Positions 52,152 to 63,464 of a stretch of DNA of 64,000 nt are shown in pieces. Location of the stretch: the NCBI RefSeq assembly GCF_013359695.1, contig NZ_JABFMU010000007.1, forward strand, positions 1-64,000, in the 5' to 3' direction. Numbering within the stretch: position 1 is the first letter of the stretch; each line of letters starts with the position of its first letter. The notes below the pieces were generated by a model, which was not told the origin of the DNA, made no database searches, and saw nothing but the letters and a program-made list of their open reading frames with translations. The stretch comes from Pseudomonas sp. C2B4. Its GTDB lineage: Bacteria > Pseudomonadota > Gammaproteobacteria > Pseudomonadales > Pseudomonadaceae. A program made the position numbers and the translations under genes.

Positions 52152-52997
52152 ATGCGAACGTGCCGTCGTGCTGTAACTGTTCTGGCTCTCAGTCTCGCGC
52201 CGCTTGCGGCGTGGTCTGCGGTTCCTGTGGTCGATAATGACTCCGGCTATAACAATAGCGGGAGCAGCTATCCGCCTGCGGGTTACGGTACGAACGGCGC
52301 CTATGCCGGGGGAGGGGTTTCGGCCCCTGTCTCGGCACAGGGCGAGCTGTTCAACCAACTGCAATCAATGCAGCAACAAATCGAGCGCCAGCAAGGTGCG
52401 ATCGAAGTTCTGCAAAATGATGTAGCGCGCATGAAGCAGGAAAACCTGGAGCGATACCAGGATCTTGATCGGCGCATTGGAACCGGCGTTGCACCAGCCG
52501 CGACTCCAGAGAATTCTTCTACCGGTGGCGATTTGAACGCCCCCGGTGCTGCAGCAGGTGCAGGCGCAGCCGCGGGGGCGGCAGCCGCTCAGGCACCAGC
52601 AGCGGGCAGTGAACCGGCAGACCCGGCGAAGGAAAAGCTCTACTACGATGCAGCCTTCGACCTGATCAAAGCCAAGGATTTCGACAAGGCCAGTCAGGCT
52701 TTCGCCGCATTCCTGCGCAAATACCCGAACAGCCAATACGCGGGCAATGCCCAGTACTGGTTGGGCGAAGTGAACCTGGCCAAAGGTGATCTGCAGGGTG
52801 CAGGTCAGGCGTTTGCCAAGGTTTCGCAGCTGTACCCCAAGCATGCCAAAGTGCCTGATTCGCTGTACAAGCTTGCTGATGTAGAGCGCCGCCTCGGTCA
52901 TACCGATCGAGTGAAAGGCATTCTGCAGCAGGTGGTTTCCCAGTATCCGGGAACGTCCGCCGCTCAGTTGGCCCAGCGCGATCTGCAGAAAATGTAA
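52152..52997 (+). CDS. cpoB: Cell division coordinator CpoB (YbgF)
   Basis: 281 residues. Signal peptide (about 1-24, ending AAWSA), an N-terminal coiled coil (about 65-100; LFNQLQSMQQQIERQQGAIEVLQNDV) that trimerises, a low-complexity Ala/Pro/Gly linker (about 115-160) and tetratricopeptide repeats (about 165-281) that bind TolA in homologues. It modulates PBP1B and couples peptidoglycan synthesis to outer-membrane constriction. The stop is followed by a strong terminator that closes the operon. Confidence 0.94.
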   Translation: MRTCRRAVTVLALSLAPLAAWSAVPVVDNDSGYNNSGSSYPPAGYGTNGAYAGGGVSAPVSAQGELFNQLQSMQQQIERQQGAIEVLQNDVARMKQENLERYQDLDRRIGTGVAPAATPENSSTGGDLNAPGAAAGAGAAAGAAAAQAPAAGSEPADPAKEKLYYDAAFDLIKAKDFDKASQAFAAFLRKYPNSQYAGNAQYWLGEVNLAKGDLQGAGQAFAKVSQLYPKHAKVPDSLYKLADVERRLGHTDRVKGILQQVVSQYPGTSAAQLAQRDLQKM

Positions 52998-53020
52998 GCC
53001 TGCTTGACCCGTTTTGAAGA

Positions 53021-53046
53021 AACCCGCGCTTGGCGCGGGTTTTTTC
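53021..53046 (+). terminator. Terminator of the tol-pal operon
   Basis: Stem AACCCGCGC / GCGCGGGTT with a TTTTTTC tail, 23 nt after the cpoB stop. Confidence 0.88.
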
Positions 53047-53163
53047 GTTAGAATTCATCCCCTTTTTCTGAAACACGCTTTTTGGGATCTGCGCATTGTC
53101 GGGGTTCCTTGAAGTGCCTGACGGAGGCGGACAGCCTGTTTAGCTGTTACGCCCGTGGCGACT

Positions 53164-53811
53164 ATGCAAGACACATTGAGAATCACCGAAGTTTTCTACT
53201 CGTTGCAGGGTGAAACTCGGACTGCCGGCCTGCCCACTGTATTTGTGCGCCTGACCGGTTGCCCGTTGCGTTGCCAATACTGCGACAGCGCCTACGCGTT
53301 CACTGGCGGGACCATTCGCACGCTCGACGACATCCTTGAGCAAGTGGCTGGGTTCCGTCCTCGTTATGTCTGTGTCACGGGCGGTGAGCCCCTGGCGCAA
53401 CCCAACGCCATTCCATTACTCAAGCGGTTGTGTGACGCCGGTTACGAAGTGTCGCTGGAAACCAGTGGCTCTATCGATATCTCGGCCGTGGATCCTCGGG
53501 TCAGTCGTGTCGTCGACCTGAAGACTCCGGGTTCGAAGGAAGCGCATCGCAACCGTTATGAAAACATTGAAGTGCTCACGCCCAACGATCAGGTGAAATT
53601 TGTCATCTGCTCGCGGGAGGACTATGACTGGTCCGTGTCCAAGCTGATCCAGTACGGTCTGGACCAGCGTGCCGGTGAGGTCCTGTTTTCGCCAAGCCAT
53701 CACGACCTCAATGCTCGGGACCTGGCTGACTGGGTGGTGGCGGACAATCTGCCAGTGCGTCTGCAATTGCAGCTGCATAAATATCTTTGGAACGACGAGC
53801 CGGGGCGCTGA
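53164..53811 (+). CDS. queE: 7-carboxy-7-deazaguanine synthase QueE
   Basis: Radical-SAM enzyme of queuosine/preQ0 biosynthesis. 215 residues. The cluster motif is in [20 protein letters not shown] (CxxxCxxC, residues about 31-38), preceded by [20 protein letters not shown] placed the start at ATG 53164 (MQDTLRI); GTG at 53155 would add three residues. Its stop is one nt before queC, so the two are coupled. Confidence 0.94.
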   Translation: MQDTLRITEVFYSLQGETRTAGLPTVFVRLTGCPLRCQYCDSAYAFTGGTIRTLDDILEQVAGFRPRYVCVTGGEPLAQPNAIPLLKRLCDAGYEVSLETSGSIDISAVDPRVSRVVDLKTPGSKEAHRNRYENIEVLTPNDQVKFVICSREDYDWSVSKLIQYGLDQRAGEVLFSPSHHDLNARDLADWVVADNLPVRLQLQLHKYLWNDEPGR

Positions 53812-53812
53812 G

Positions 53813-54505
53813 ATGACTGAACAACTGAACACTGCGGAAAAACGTGCGGTCATCCTGCTGTCCGGCGGGCTGGATTCGGCGACTGTCGTCGCCATGGCTC
53901 GCGCCGAAGGCTACAGCTGCTACACCATGAGTTTCGACTACGGTCAGCGTTCTCACGCCGAACTGTACGCCGCCGAGCGTGTCGCCCATGACTTGGGTGT
54001 GGTCGAGCACAAGGTGATCGGCCTGAACCTGAACGGTATCGGTGGTTCGGCACTGACCGACAGCAGCATCGACGTGCCGGAAGAGGCGGGGGAAGGGATT
54101 CCGGTGACTTACGTGCCGGCGCGCAACACGGTGTTTCTGTCGCTGGCCCTGGGTTGGGCTGAAGTACTGGGCGCTCGTGACATCTTTATCGGTGTGAATG
54201 CGGTCGACTACTCGGGTTACCCGGACTGTCGCCCAGAGTTCGTCGAGGCCTTCGAGCGTATGGCTAACCTTGCGACGAAGGCCGGAGTAGAGGGGCAGGG
54301 CTTCCGCATTCAGGCACCGCTGCAAAACCTCAGCAAGGCGCAGATCGTACAGGCTGGCGTGAAGCTCGGCGTGAACTATGGCCTGACCGTTTCCTGCTAT
54401 CAGGCCGATGACGATGGCCGTGCCTGCGGCAAATGCGACAGCTGCCGTCTGCGTGCGGAAGGCTTCGCGGCGGCCGGAATCAGCGACCCAACCCCTTATT
54501 TTTGA
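53813..54505 (+). CDS. queC: 7-cyano-7-deazaguanine synthase QueC
   Basis: ATP-dependent conversion of 7-carboxy-7-deazaguanine to preQ0. 230 residues. The PP-loop is [11 protein letters not shown] (around 16-26), then FDYGQRS. The C-terminal zinc-site cysteines are [24 protein letters not shown]. The product of queE is its direct substrate. It is followed by tRNA-Lys, which is not a queuosine tRNA. Confidence 0.95.
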   Translation: MTEQLNTAEKRAVILLSGGLDSATVVAMARAEGYSCYTMSFDYGQRSHAELYAAERVAHDLGVVEHKVIGLNLNGIGGSALTDSSIDVPEEAGEGIPVTYVPARNTVFLSLALGWAEVLGARDIFIGVNAVDYSGYPDCRPEFVEAFERMANLATKAGVEGQGFRIQAPLQNLSKAQIVQAGVKLGVNYGLTVSCYQADDDGRACGKCDSCRLRAEGFAAAGISDPTPYF

Positions 54506-54523
54506 ATTATTTTAAAATAGGTG

Positions 54524-54551
54524 TTGAATAGTCCTTAAAAATCAGTATTAT
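54524..54551 (+). promoter_or_regulatory. Candidate promoter of tRNA-Lys
   Basis: TTGAAT (54524-54529) and TATTAT (54546-54551) with 16 nt between, ending 17 nt before the tRNA. Strongly AT-rich compared with the queC gene just upstream. Confidence 0.55.
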
Positions 54552-54568
54552 ACGCGCCACCACACAGC

Positions 54569-54644
54569 GGGTCGTTAGCTCAGTTGGTAGAGCAGTTGGC
54601 TTTTAACCAATTGGTCGTAGGTTCGAATCCCACACGACCCACCA
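54569..54644 (+). tRNA. tRNA-Lys(TTT)
   Basis: 76 nt including the encoded CCA. Acceptor arm GGGTCGT pairs with ACGACCC. The D-arm is GCTCAGTTGGTAGAGC. The anticodon loop CTTTTAA gives anticodon UUU (Lys AAA/AAG). The T-arm GTAGGTTCGAATCCCAC is canonical. No intron, and nothing inserted in it to suggest an integrated element. Confidence 0.97.
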
Positions 54645-54664
54645 TTTTCAAGTTGTTTTAAAAG

Positions 54665-54707
54665 TCTGGAAGGCCCACGAAAGTGAGGATTTCCGGATTT
54701 TTTTTTG
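54665..54707 (+). terminator. Terminator after tRNA-Lys
   Basis: Stem TCTGGAA / TTCCGGA (one G-U pair) with an 18-nt loop, followed by a long T-run at 54698-54706. Confidence 0.65.
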
Positions 54708-54916
54708 CCCGCGATTTAACGTTGTCCGGTTCCGGGGCTGCTCTGCGCGACGCAGGTCAGAATCATCTTTTGCATCCTCGGGATATTCTGTAGCCTTGCG
54801 CAGCTTCAACGCTGTCCGTGCCTGATGAATACCCACTTTCCCGGCGGTACCCTGATGGGTCCGGAGCCGGGTGTATACTCGACTTTCGCGCGAATGCGCC
54901 TGCAGGTCTTGCGAAC

Positions 54917-55975
54917 ATGACGCAGATTTCCGAACGCCTTCTGGTTCAAGCCCACCTCGACGCCAAGCAGCCCAAGCCGCTGACCGCCGATGAGGAAGCC
55001 TATTACCGTGCCGCCATCGCTGCCGAGCTCAAGGCTCAGGACGCGGTGCTGGTGGCCCACTTCTATTGCGATCCCGTTATTCAGGCCCTGGCCGAAGAAA
55101 CCGGTGGCTGTGTCTCCGATTCGCTGGAGATGGCCCGCTTCGGCAATGCTCACCCGGCCAAGACCGTGGTGGTTGCCGGGGTCAAGTTCATGGGCGAAAC
55201 GGCCAAGATCCTCAATCCTGAAAAACGCATTCTGATGCCGACGCTGGAAGCGACGTGCTCGCTGGACCTGGGTTGCCCGGTCGACGAGTTTTCCGCGTTC
55301 TGCGACCAGCATCCCGAGCGTACAGTGGTGGTTTATGCCAACACCTCCGCTGCGGTCAAAGCACGGGCGGACTGGGTGGTGACGTCCAGCTGCGCGTTGG
55401 AGATCGTCGAAAGCCTGATGGACAACGGCGAGACCATCATCTGGGGGCCGGACAAGCACCTTGGCACTTACATTCAGCGCCAGACCGGTGCCGACATGCT
55501 GCTGTGGGACGGTGCCTGCATCGTTCACGAAGAGTTCAAGTCCAAGCAGCTGGAGGACATGAAGGCGTTGTATCCCGATGCAGCGATCCTGGTCCACCCT
55601 GAGTCGCCTACATCGGTGATCGAACTGGCGGATGCAGTCGGTTCCACCAGTCAGCTGATCGCGGCAGCGCAGACGTTGCCGAACAAGACCCTGATTGTTG
55701 CGACCGATCGCGGCATCTTCTACAAGATGCAGCAGTTGTGTCCGGACAAGGTCTTCATCGAAGCGCCTACAGCGGGTAACGGTGCGGCATGCCGCAGTTG
55801 CGCCCACTGCCCGTGGATGGCGATGAACACCCTTGAGCGCACGCTCAAGAGCTTGAAAGAAGGGGCTAACGAGATCTTTGTCGATCCGGCGCTGATTCCT
55901 CAAGCCATTCGGCCGCTCAAGCGCATGCTGGACTTTACCCAGGCGGCGCGGATGAAGTTGGCCGGGAACGCTTAA
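54917..55975 (+). CDS. nadA: Quinolinate synthase A
   Basis: Condenses iminoaspartate with dihydroxyacetone phosphate to quinolinate for NAD synthesis. 352 residues. The three Cys ligands of the 4Fe-4S cluster are expected in [14 protein letters not shown] (around 115-128), VTSSCALEI (around 155-160) and the C-terminal [13 protein letters not shown]. Start ATG at 54917 (MTQISERL); a longer open frame upstream has no family match. The partner nadB is not in this window. Confidence 0.96.
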   Translation: MTQISERLLVQAHLDAKQPKPLTADEEAYYRAAIAAELKAQDAVLVAHFYCDPVIQALAEETGGCVSDSLEMARFGNAHPAKTVVVAGVKFMGETAKILNPEKRILMPTLEATCSLDLGCPVDEFSAFCDQHPERTVVVYANTSAAVKARADWVVTSSCALEIVESLMDNGETIIWGPDKHLGTYIQRQTGADMLLWDGACIVHEEFKSKQLEDMKALYPDAAILVHPESPTSVIELADAVGSTSQLIAAAQTLPNKTLIVATDRGIFYKMQQLCPDKVFIEAPTAGNGAACRSCAHCPWMAMNTLERTLKSLKEGANEIFVDPALIPQAIRPLKRMLDFTQAARMKLAGNA

Positions 55976-56000
55976 TACCGTTCAATCGCAACGCAAAAAA

Positions 56001-56091
56001 CTGTGGGAGCGAGCCTGCTCGCGAAGAGGGAGTGTCAGCTGACATTAATGTTGCTGATACACCGCTTTCGCGAGCAGGCTCGCTCCCACAT
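56001..56091. repeat. Inverted REP pair
   Basis: Arms GTGGGAGCGAGCCTGCTCGC and complement, with GTGTCAGCTGACAT and GATACACCGC in the loop, shared with other copies here. Between converging nadA and RDD genes. Confidence 0.85.
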
Positions 56092-56110
56092 TGGTTTGTG
56101 CTTGTACCTA

Positions 56111-56599
56111 CTACTTGGTCTTCTTCGGGATCCGCACCAACTGAGTGTTGGAATACATGTCATGCCAGCTGCGTTTCTGCTTGTCGAACAGCGACCAGAC
56201 GAATCCAAGGCCAACGCACAGCAACGAAGCGATCGATACGACAAAGCGCAGCAGTGCCTGCCACAGGCTGATCGAGGAGCCATCGGCGTTCTGTACGCGG
56301 ATGCACCAGACCTGCATGCCCAAGGTCTGGCCGGAGTGGGTCCAGAACTTGGCGAAGAAGCCAAACAGTACGAACAGCAGCACGGTTGAAAGCAGCGGGT
56401 CGCCGTCGAGTGCCCCGGCTTCTGTGAGCGCGCGCATCCTGTCTTCACCGATGATTGCCATCTGAATCATCTTGTAGGCGCCGCTGGTAACGATCAGCAG
56501 GGCGGTGCACAGCAGGAAGTCATAGAACATCGCCGCCAGACGACGACCCAGGCCAGCGGCAGGAAATTCGCCCTGGGGTTTCAGCAGATGTTTCGACAT
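56111..56599 (-). CDS. RDD-family membrane protein
   Basis: 162 residues. The RDD Arg is in GRRLAAMFYDFLLCTALL (around 18-35), and the second acidic/Arg helix is LWQALLRFVVSIASLLCVGLG (around 115-135). Three or four helices; no additional domain. Start ATG at 56599 (MSKHLLKPQ); frame-open residues before it are not conserved. It stands alone, unlike the RDD gene at 13848-14573, and is not closely related by eye. Confidence 0.85.
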   Translation of the reverse strand: MSKHLLKPQGEFPAAGLGRRLAAMFYDFLLCTALLIVTSGAYKMIQMAIIGEDRMRALTEAGALDGDPLLSTVLLFVLFGFFAKFWTHSGQTLGMQVWCIRVQNADGSSISLWQALLRFVVSIASLLCVGLGFVWSLFDKQKRSWHDMYSNTQLVRIPKKTK

Positions 56600-56649
56600 G
56601 ACGGCACTCAAAGGGAAAAGAGAAGCCATTTTACGGATTTGCGCGCACA

Positions 56650-56684
56650 AAAAAGCCCCTGATGTCAGCATCAGGGGCTTTTTC
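56650..56684 (-). terminator. Terminator of cold-shock gene
   Basis: Stem AAAAAGCCCCTGATG / CATCAGGGGCTTTTT with a short loop, 12 nt beyond the cold-shock stop on the minus strand; it also lies upstream of the RDD gene. Confidence 0.85.
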
Positions 56685-56695
56685 GTTACAGAAGA

Positions 56696-56908
56696 TTAGC
56701 CTTCTGCTTGTACTTCGTCAGCCTGCATGCCTTTCTGGCCTTGCACAGCGATGAAGGTCACTTTCTGGCCTTCTTTCAGGCTCTTGAAACCGTTGCCCTG
56801 AATAGCGCGGAAATGCACGAACAGATCCGGACCGCTTTCTGGAGTGATAAAACCAAAACCTTTCTCGTCGTTAAACCACTTGACGGTACCGCTCTGACGT
56901 TGGGACAT
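56696..56908 (-). CDS. CspA-family cold-shock protein
   Basis: 70 residues, an OB-fold nucleic-acid chaperone. RNP1 KGFGFITPE and RNP2 DLFVHFRAI are intact, in [14 protein letters not shown]. Close to the CapB/CspA-type proteins of pseudomonads. A long leader (up to 400 nt) precedes it, as is usual for cold-inducible csp mRNAs, though I cannot show a promoter. Single gene with its own terminator. Confidence 0.93.
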
Positions 56909-57311
56909 TTCTTATTTCCTTTGACGCTAAAATTAATGACAGTCTCTATCTCATGAGAGAGTACTGGGGCTGGTTGCAGGAGAGTAAGAAGACGTCGAAC
57001 GGGATGTAGCTAACTTGTAGGCTACTGCCCAGGTCACGATTCCAAGCGACCCATGCAAACACAGTGAACAAACTCTACGCCAACTACGGGAGAAAAAACA
57101 AGCCCTGTGAAGGCCCCGGTTTTCCTGTGTTAGCTGGCTGTAGGTGGTCCACTAGAGCAGGCTTATACGATTACCTTGTTCAATTGTTTTCGAACGTTAT
57201 AAGCCAAGTTCATATTCGAATGGAATGAAAGAACGATGCACTGTTTTATGGCGATTGCGTTACACATTAGTGCACGCATAACGCAATCGCGTTACTTATA
57301 GAAACAGTCAA
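56909..57311. other. 403-nt leader/intergenic region between gcvT and csp
   Basis: No gene seen. Contains the probable untranslated leader of the cold-shock gene (minus strand). Near 57180-57215 an AT-rich segment with GTTATAAG could hold its promoter. At the right end lies a strong inverted-repeat cluster (57251-57294), listed separately. Confidence 0.4.
57251..57294. repeat. Nested inverted repeats built on GCGATTGCGTTA
   Basis: GCGATTGCGTTA (57251-57262) and its exact complement TAACGCAATCGC (57279-57290), 16 nt apart, form a 12-bp perfect hairpin. The right arm continues into TAACGC-AATC-GCGTTA (57279-57294), itself a palindrome. It starts 18 nt after the gcvT stop on the minus strand and has no U-run, so it is not a standard terminator. 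It could be an mRNA-stabilising hairpin or a protein-binding site. Confidence 0.6.
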
Positions 57312-58436
57312 TCACCCGCGATAGTAGCGTTGTGGAACAAATGGCATTTTGCTTACAAGCAAAGGAACCTTTTTCCCACGAACAATCGCCCATACCGGAG
57401 TATCGAGAGCGATATAAGCGCTGTCGAGATAACCCATCGCCAAAGGACCGCCCAGGGTCGGCCCGAAACCACCGCTGCAGACGCTGCCAATGATATCGCC
57501 GGCTTCGTTGACGATCTCTGCGCCTTCACGTACCGGAGTGCGTTCCTGAGGCAGCAGGCCGACACGCTTGCGGCTGACACCGGCTTGTTGCTGGGCGAAC
57601 ACGTTTTCTGCACCCGGGAATCCGCCAGCACGCGCGCCATCTGCACGACGCGGCTTGGAGATCGCCCACAGCAGACTGGCTTCGATTGGGGTGGTGTCGG
57701 TGTTCATATCGTGGCCGTACAGGCACAGGCCGGCTTCCAGGCGTAGCGAGTCGCGGGCGCCAAGGCCGATGGCTTCGACTTCCGGTTCCGCCAGCAGGGC
57801 GCGGGCGAGGGCTTCGGCGTTGGCGGCCGGCACGGAGATTTCGAAACCGTCCTCACCGGTGTAGCCCGAGCGGCTGACAAAGCAGTCCACGCCCTGCAGT
57901 TTGACGCGGGCGAACTGCATGAAGGTCATCTTCGCCACTTCCGGTGCCAAACGCGCCAGTACAGTGACTGCTGCCGGGCCTTGCAAGGCCAACAGGGCGC
58001 GTTCTTCGAACAGCGGCTCGATAAGGCACTGATCGCCGATGTGCTTTTTCAGATGCGCCAGGTCCTGGTCCTTGCAGGCTGCGTTGACTACCAGGAACAG
58101 TTCGTCGTTACCCAGGTTGGCAACCATCAGGTCGTCGAGGATGCCACCGGTCTCGTTGGTGAACATCGCATAGCGCTGCATGCCCACCGGCAGGTCGATG
58201 ATGTCCACCGGCACCAGGGTTTCCAGAGCCTTGGCGGCATTGGCGCCGGTCAGGCGGATCTGGCCCATGTGCGAAACGTCGAACAGCCCGGCCTGATCAC
58301 GGGTGTGCTGGTGTTCTTTCATCACGCCCAGCGGGTACTGCACGGGCATGTCATAGCCGGCGAATGGCACCATGCGCGCGCCCAACTCGATGTGCAGCGC
58401 GTGCAACGGGGTTTTCAACAGTTGTTCGGTGGACAT
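57312..58436 (-). CDS. gcvT: Glycine cleavage T protein (aminomethyltransferase)
   Basis: Transfers the methylene group from the lipoyl arm of GcvH to THF, releasing ammonia. 374 residues. MVPFAGYDMPVQYP (around 18-31), GLFDVSHMGQIRLTG (around 48-62) with the catalytic Asp in the family DVSHMG motif, and SRSGYTGEDGFEI (around 205-217) are canonical. Last gene of the cluster, starting 42 nt after sdaA. Confidence 0.95.
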   Translation of the reverse strand: MSTEQLLKTPLHALHIELGARMVPFAGYDMPVQYPLGVMKEHQHTRDQAGLFDVSHMGQIRLTGANAAKALETLVPVDIIDLPVGMQRYAMFTNETGGILDDLMVANLGNDELFLVVNAACKDQDLAHLKKHIGDQCLIEPLFEERALLALQGPAAVTVLARLAPEVAKMTFMQFARVKLQGVDCFVSRSGYTGEDGFEISVPAANAEALARALLAEPEVEAIGLGARDSLRLEAGLCLYGHDMNTDTTPIEASLLWAISKPRRADGARAGGFPGAENVFAQQQAGVSRKRVGLLPQERTPVREGAEIVNEAGDIIGSVCSGGFGPTLGGPLAMGYLDSAYIALDTPVWAIVRGKKVPLLVSKMPFVPQRYYRG

Positions 58437-58478
58437 ATTCAGCTCCTGAAAAAGGGTGCAGATGCAGGTGAGCGCACA

Positions 58479-59855
<1,377 letters not shown>

Positions 59856-59914
59856 GGTTGTTCTCCGGTTTCTTGTTATAGGAGTGGCGGAAATCTGAGG
59901 CCTGGAACACGTCC

Positions 59915-60006
59915 CTGTGGGAGCGAGCCTGCTCGCGAAGGCGGTCTATCAGTGACATCCATAGTGAATGTCAGTCCGTCTTCGCGAGCAGGCTCGCTCC
60001 CACAGG
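59915..60006. repeat. Inverted REP pair inside the gcv cluster
   Basis: Arms GTGGGAGCGAGCCTGCTCGC and complement; the two loop arms carry GTGACAT/ATGTCAG-type matches. It occupies most of the 199-nt gap between gcvP and sdaA, the place where I would expect glyA from other pseudomonads. Confidence 0.85.
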
Positions 60007-60054
60007 GTTCGTTTTGAGCATGAAAGGGGCGAGCGGACCCGCCCCCTCATTGGT

Positions 60055-62907
60055 TTAAGCGTAGCTTTCGATCGACGGGCAGGCGCAGACCAGGTTGCGA
60101 TCGCCGAACACGTTGTCGACGCGACCGACCGGCGGCCAGTACTTGCCTTCGATCAGCGAGGCAACCGGATACACCGCCTGCTCGCGGCTGTACGGGTGCG
60201 ACCACTCGCCGACCAGCTCCGCCGCGGTGTGCGGGGCGTTTTTCAGCGGGTTGTCGTCCTTGTCCAGGGTGCCGTTTTCCACTGCGCGGATTTCTTCGCG
60301 GATGCGGATCATGGCATCGCAGAAACGGTCCAGTTCTTCCTTGGATTCGCTTTCGGTCGGCTCGATCATCAGCGTGCCGGCGACCGGGAACGACATGGTC
60401 GGGGCGTGGAAGCCGAAGTCGATCAGGCGCTTGGCCACGTCATCGACGCTGATGCCGCTGCTGTCTTTCAGCGGACGCAGGTCGAGGATGCACTCGTGCG
60501 CCACCAGGCCGTTGCTGCCGGTGTACAGGACTGGGTAGTGCTCTTCGAGACGTCGCGAAATGTAGTTGGCGTTGAGGATCGCCAGCTGCGAAGCGCGCTT
60601 CAGACCCGCGCCACCCATCATGCGGATGTACATCCAGGTGATCGGCAGGATGCTTGCGCTGCCGAACGGTGCCGCGCAGACCGCGCCTTCCTTGCGCTCC
60701 ATCTGGGCGTGGCCAGGCAGGAACGGAGCCAGGTGCGATTTGACGCCGATCGGGCCGACGCCCGGGCCGCCACCGCCGTGAGGGATGCAGAAGGTCTTGT
60801 GCAGGTTCAGGTGCGACACGTCGCCGCCGAACTTGCCCGGGGCGCAGAGGCCGACCATCGCGTTCATGTTGGCGCCGTCGATGTACACCTGGCCGCCGTT
60901 GTCGTGAATGATGCCGCAGATTTCGCGGATGCCTTCCTCGAACACACCGTGGGTCGACGGGTAGGTGATCATCAGCGCAGCGAGGTGTTCGCGGTGCTCG
61001 ATGGCCTTGGCGCGCAGGTCTTCGATGTCGACGTTGCCACGGGCATCGCAGGCGGTAACGACGACGCGCATGCCGGCCATCTGGGCGGTGGCCGGGTTGG
61101 TGCCGTGTGCCGACGACGGGATCAGGCAGATGTCGCGACGGTCTTCGCCACGGCTCTGGTGGTAGGCGCGGATGGCCAGCAGGCCAGCGTACTCACCCTG
61201 GGAACCGGCGTTCGGTTGCAGCGAGATCGAATCGTAGCCGGTGGCGGCGCAGAGCATCGCTTCCAGTTCATCGGTCAGTTGCTGGTAACCGGCGCTTTGC
61301 TCGGCCGGGGCGAACGGGTGCAGGGCGCCGAATTCGGCCCAGGTCACCGGGATCATTTCGCTGGCGGCGTTGAGCTTCATGGTGCACGAACCCAGCGGGA
61401 TCATGGTGCGGTCCAGCGCCAGGTCCTTGTCGGCCAGCTTGCGCAGGTAGCGCATCAGCTCGGTTTCCGAGTGATAACGGTTGAACACCGGGTGGCTGAG
61501 GATCGGCGACTGGCGAACCAGTGCGGCCGGGATAGTGCTGTTGACGGAGGCGGCGAGTGCGGCGAAGTCAGGCAGGGTTTTGCCATCGGCCAGCAGGGCC
61601 CACAGGGTTTCAACGTCGGCCTGGGTGCTGGTTTCGTCGAGAGACAGGCCCAGACGCTCGGCATCTACCACGCGCAGGTTGATCTGTTGGGCATGCGCCT
61701 TGTCGTGCAGGGCGGCGGTGTTCGCGCCGGTTTTCACGGTCAGGGTGTCGAAGAAGCTTTCCTGTTCGACGCTCAGACCCAGTGCAGTCAGGCCCTTGGC
61801 CAGAATTGCAGCCAGGTGATGCACGCGGTTGGCGATTTGCGTCAGGCCCTTCGGACCGTGATACACGGCGTACATGCTGGCAATGTTGGCCAGCAGCACT
61901 TGTGCGGTGCAGATGTTGCTGGTGGCCTTCTCGCGGCGGATGTGTTGCTCGCGGGTCTGCATCGCCAGGCGCAGCGCCGGCTTGCCGAAACGGTCCACGG
62001 ACACACCGACCAGGCGGCCCGGCATGTCGCGCTTGAACGCATCCTTGGTGGAGAAGTAGGCGGCGTGTGGACCACCGAAGCCCAGCGGCACACCGAAGCG
62101 TTGCGCGCTGCCGATGGCCACGTCGGCGCCGAACTCGCCCGGCGGGGTCAGCACGGTCAGGGCCAGCAGGTCGGCGGCGACAGCCACAAGCGCGTTGGCG
62201 GCGTGGAAGCGCTCGGTCAGCTCGCGGTAGTCGAAGACGTCACCATTGCTTGCCGGGTATTGCAGCAGGGCGCCGAAGAATGGCGTCACGTCGATCAGTT
62301 CGCGCTCGTCGCCAACGACCACGTCGATGCCCAGCGGCTCGGCACGGGTGCGCAGTACGTCGAGGGTTTGCGGGTGGCAATGCACGGAAGCGAAGAACTT
62401 GTGGCTGCCCTTGTTCTTGCTCAGGCGCTTGCAGAAGGTCATGGCCTCGGCGGCGGCGGTGGCTTCGTCGAGCAAGGAAGCGTTGGCAATCGGCAGGCCG
62501 GTGAGGTCGCTGATCAGGGTCTGGAAGTTCAGCAGCGCTTCGAGACGGCCCTGGGAAATTTCTGGCTGGTACGGGGTGTAGGCGGTGTACCAGGCCGGGT
62601 TTTCCAGCAGGTTGCGCAGGATCGGCGACGGCGTGTGGGTACCGTAGTAGCCCTGGCCGATGTAGGTCTTGAACAGTTGGTTCTTGCCGGCGATGGCCTT
62701 GATCGAGGCCAGAGCCTCGGCTTCGCTCAAACCGTCTTCGAGGCCGAGCACGCTGGTGCCCTTGATGCTGTCCGGGATGACGCTGGCGCTCAGGGCTTCC
62801 AGGGAGTCGAAACCGAGGCTGTTGAGCATGGCTTGCTCGTCGCCAGCACGCGGGCCGATGTGGCGAGCAATGAATTCATTGGCGGTGGTCAAATTCACTT
62901 GAGTCAT
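60055..62907 (-). CDS. gcvP: Glycine dehydrogenase (decarboxylating), P protein
   Basis: PLP enzyme releasing CO2 and loading the aminomethyl group on lipoyl-GcvH. 950 residues, the usual one-chain form. The PLP lysine is in [27 protein letters not shown] (around 700-727). The N-terminal half ([16 protein letters not shown]) and the C-terminal half are pseudo-repeats. A complete antisense open frame covers nearly the same interval, but it is an artefact of GC-rich codon use. Confidence 0.96.
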   Translation of the reverse strand: MTQVNLTTANEFIARHIGPRAGDEQAMLNSLGFDSLEALSASVIPDSIKGTSVLGLEDGLSEAEALASIKAIAGKNQLFKTYIGQGYYGTHTPSPILRNLLENPAWYTAYTPYQPEISQGRLEALLNFQTLISDLTGLPIANASLLDEATAAAEAMTFCKRLSKNKGSHKFFASVHCHPQTLDVLRTRAEPLGIDVVVGDERELIDVTPFFGALLQYPASNGDVFDYRELTERFHAANALVAVAADLLALTVLTPPGEFGADVAIGSAQRFGVPLGFGGPHAAYFSTKDAFKRDMPGRLVGVSVDRFGKPALRLAMQTREQHIRREKATSNICTAQVLLANIASMYAVYHGPKGLTQIANRVHHLAAILAKGLTALGLSVEQESFFDTLTVKTGANTAALHDKAHAQQINLRVVDAERLGLSLDETSTQADVETLWALLADGKTLPDFAALAASVNSTIPAALVRQSPILSHPVFNRYHSETELMRYLRKLADKDLALDRTMIPLGSCTMKLNAASEMIPVTWAEFGALHPFAPAEQSAGYQQLTDELEAMLCAATGYDSISLQPNAGSQGEYAGLLAIRAYHQSRGEDRRDICLIPSSAHGTNPATAQMAGMRVVVTACDARGNVDIEDLRAKAIEHREHLAALMITYPSTHGVFEEGIREICGIIHDNGGQVYIDGANMNAMVGLCAPGKFGGDVSHLNLHKTFCIPHGGGGPGVGPIGVKSHLAPFLPGHAQMERKEGAVCAAPFGSASILPITWMYIRMMGGAGLKRASQLAILNANYISRRLEEHYPVLYTGSNGLVAHECILDLRPLKDSSGISVDDVAKRLIDFGFHAPTMSFPVAGTLMIEPTESESKEELDRFCDAMIRIREEIRAVENGTLDKDDNPLKNAPHTAAELVGEWSHPYSREQAVYPVASLIEGKYWPPVGRVDNVFGDRNLVCACPSIESYA

Positions 62908-62918
62908 TTCGGCGTTCC

Positions 62919-63302
62919 TCAGGCTTCGGCTTGGGCTTTGATCAGACGGTCATAAGCGTCCTGATCCAGCAGTTTGGCGACAGCCGAGTCGTCAGCCGGC
63001 TTGAAGCGGAAGAACCAACCTTCACCCAGCGGGTCTTCGTTGACCAGTTCCGGGCTGCTGTCCAGCGCCGGGTTCACTTCCAGCACTTCACCGTCCAGTG
63101 GCATGTACACGCCACTGGCCGCTTTTACCGATTCCACGGTGGCCGCTTCAGCGCCTTTATCGTAGGACTGCAGCTCAGGCAGTTGTACGAAAACCACGTC
63201 GCCCAGTGCGTTCTGTGCGAAAGCGGTGATGCCGACTGTGACGGTGCCGTCAGCTTCGGTGCGCAGCCATTCGTGATCTTCAGTAAAACGCAATTCGCTC
63301 AT
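62919..63302 (-). CDS. gcvH: Glycine cleavage H protein
   Basis: Lipoyl carrier protein, 127 residues. The lipoylated Lys is in [11 protein letters not shown] (around residue 64), surrounded by the family residues [12 protein letters not shown] and FTEDHEWLR. First gene of the cluster, 11 nt before gcvP. Start ATG at 63302, with AGGAG in the 10 nt upstream. Its promoter region is described separately. Confidence 0.96.
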   Translation of the reverse strand: MSELRFTEDHEWLRTEADGTVTVGITAFAQNALGDVVFVQLPELQSYDKGAEAATVESVKAASGVYMPLDGEVLEVNPALDSSPELVNEDPLGEGWFFRFKPADDSAVAKLLDQDAYDRLIKAQAEA

Positions 63303-63384
63303 GGAAAACTCCTAAGGGGCCAGACTCGTCTGGTGGACGCGATTGATTGCTTGGGCTATTGCCCTGATTTATGAGGGGTTACTA

Positions 63385-63400
63385 AGCAAAATCGCGGCCA
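63385..63400 (-). promoter_or_regulatory. Sigma-54 (RpoN) promoter of gcvH
   Basis: On the minus strand, TGGCCGC-GATT-TTGCT matches the sigma-54 consensus (TGGCACG-N4-TTGCW). The GG and GC doublets lie 10 nt apart as required. The expected start of transcription is near 63374, giving a leader of about 70 nt to gcvH. Confidence 0.8.
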
Positions 63401-63419
63401 ATGTTTTTTTATTGTTTAA

Positions 63420-63432
63420 AATCAATAAGTTA
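63420..63432. promoter_or_regulatory. Consensus IHF site
   Basis: AATCAATAAGTTA fits WATCAA-N4-TTR with no mismatch, lying in an AT-rich bend region between the sigma-54 promoter and the activator sites, the classical place for IHF in enhancer-dependent promoters. Confidence 0.65.
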
Positions 63433-63464
63433 TATGATTTTTTAGGTGCTGATGTTTTTCTTTT

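Noticed and set aside
53047..53163. preQ1 riboswitch before queE
   Set aside because: The leader does not match the preQ1-I pattern and pseudomonad queE is not reliably under that control; no supporting structure seen.
54506..54916. tRNA-Lys as an integration site of a mobile element
   Set aside because: No integrase, no duplicated 3' tRNA end, and nadA follows directly.
59968..62955. 995-codon open frame antisense to gcvP
   Set aside because: Exactly covers gcvP in the other strand, rich in Val/Gly/Gln/His/Arg/Ala with no fold; a by-product of GC-rich codon use.
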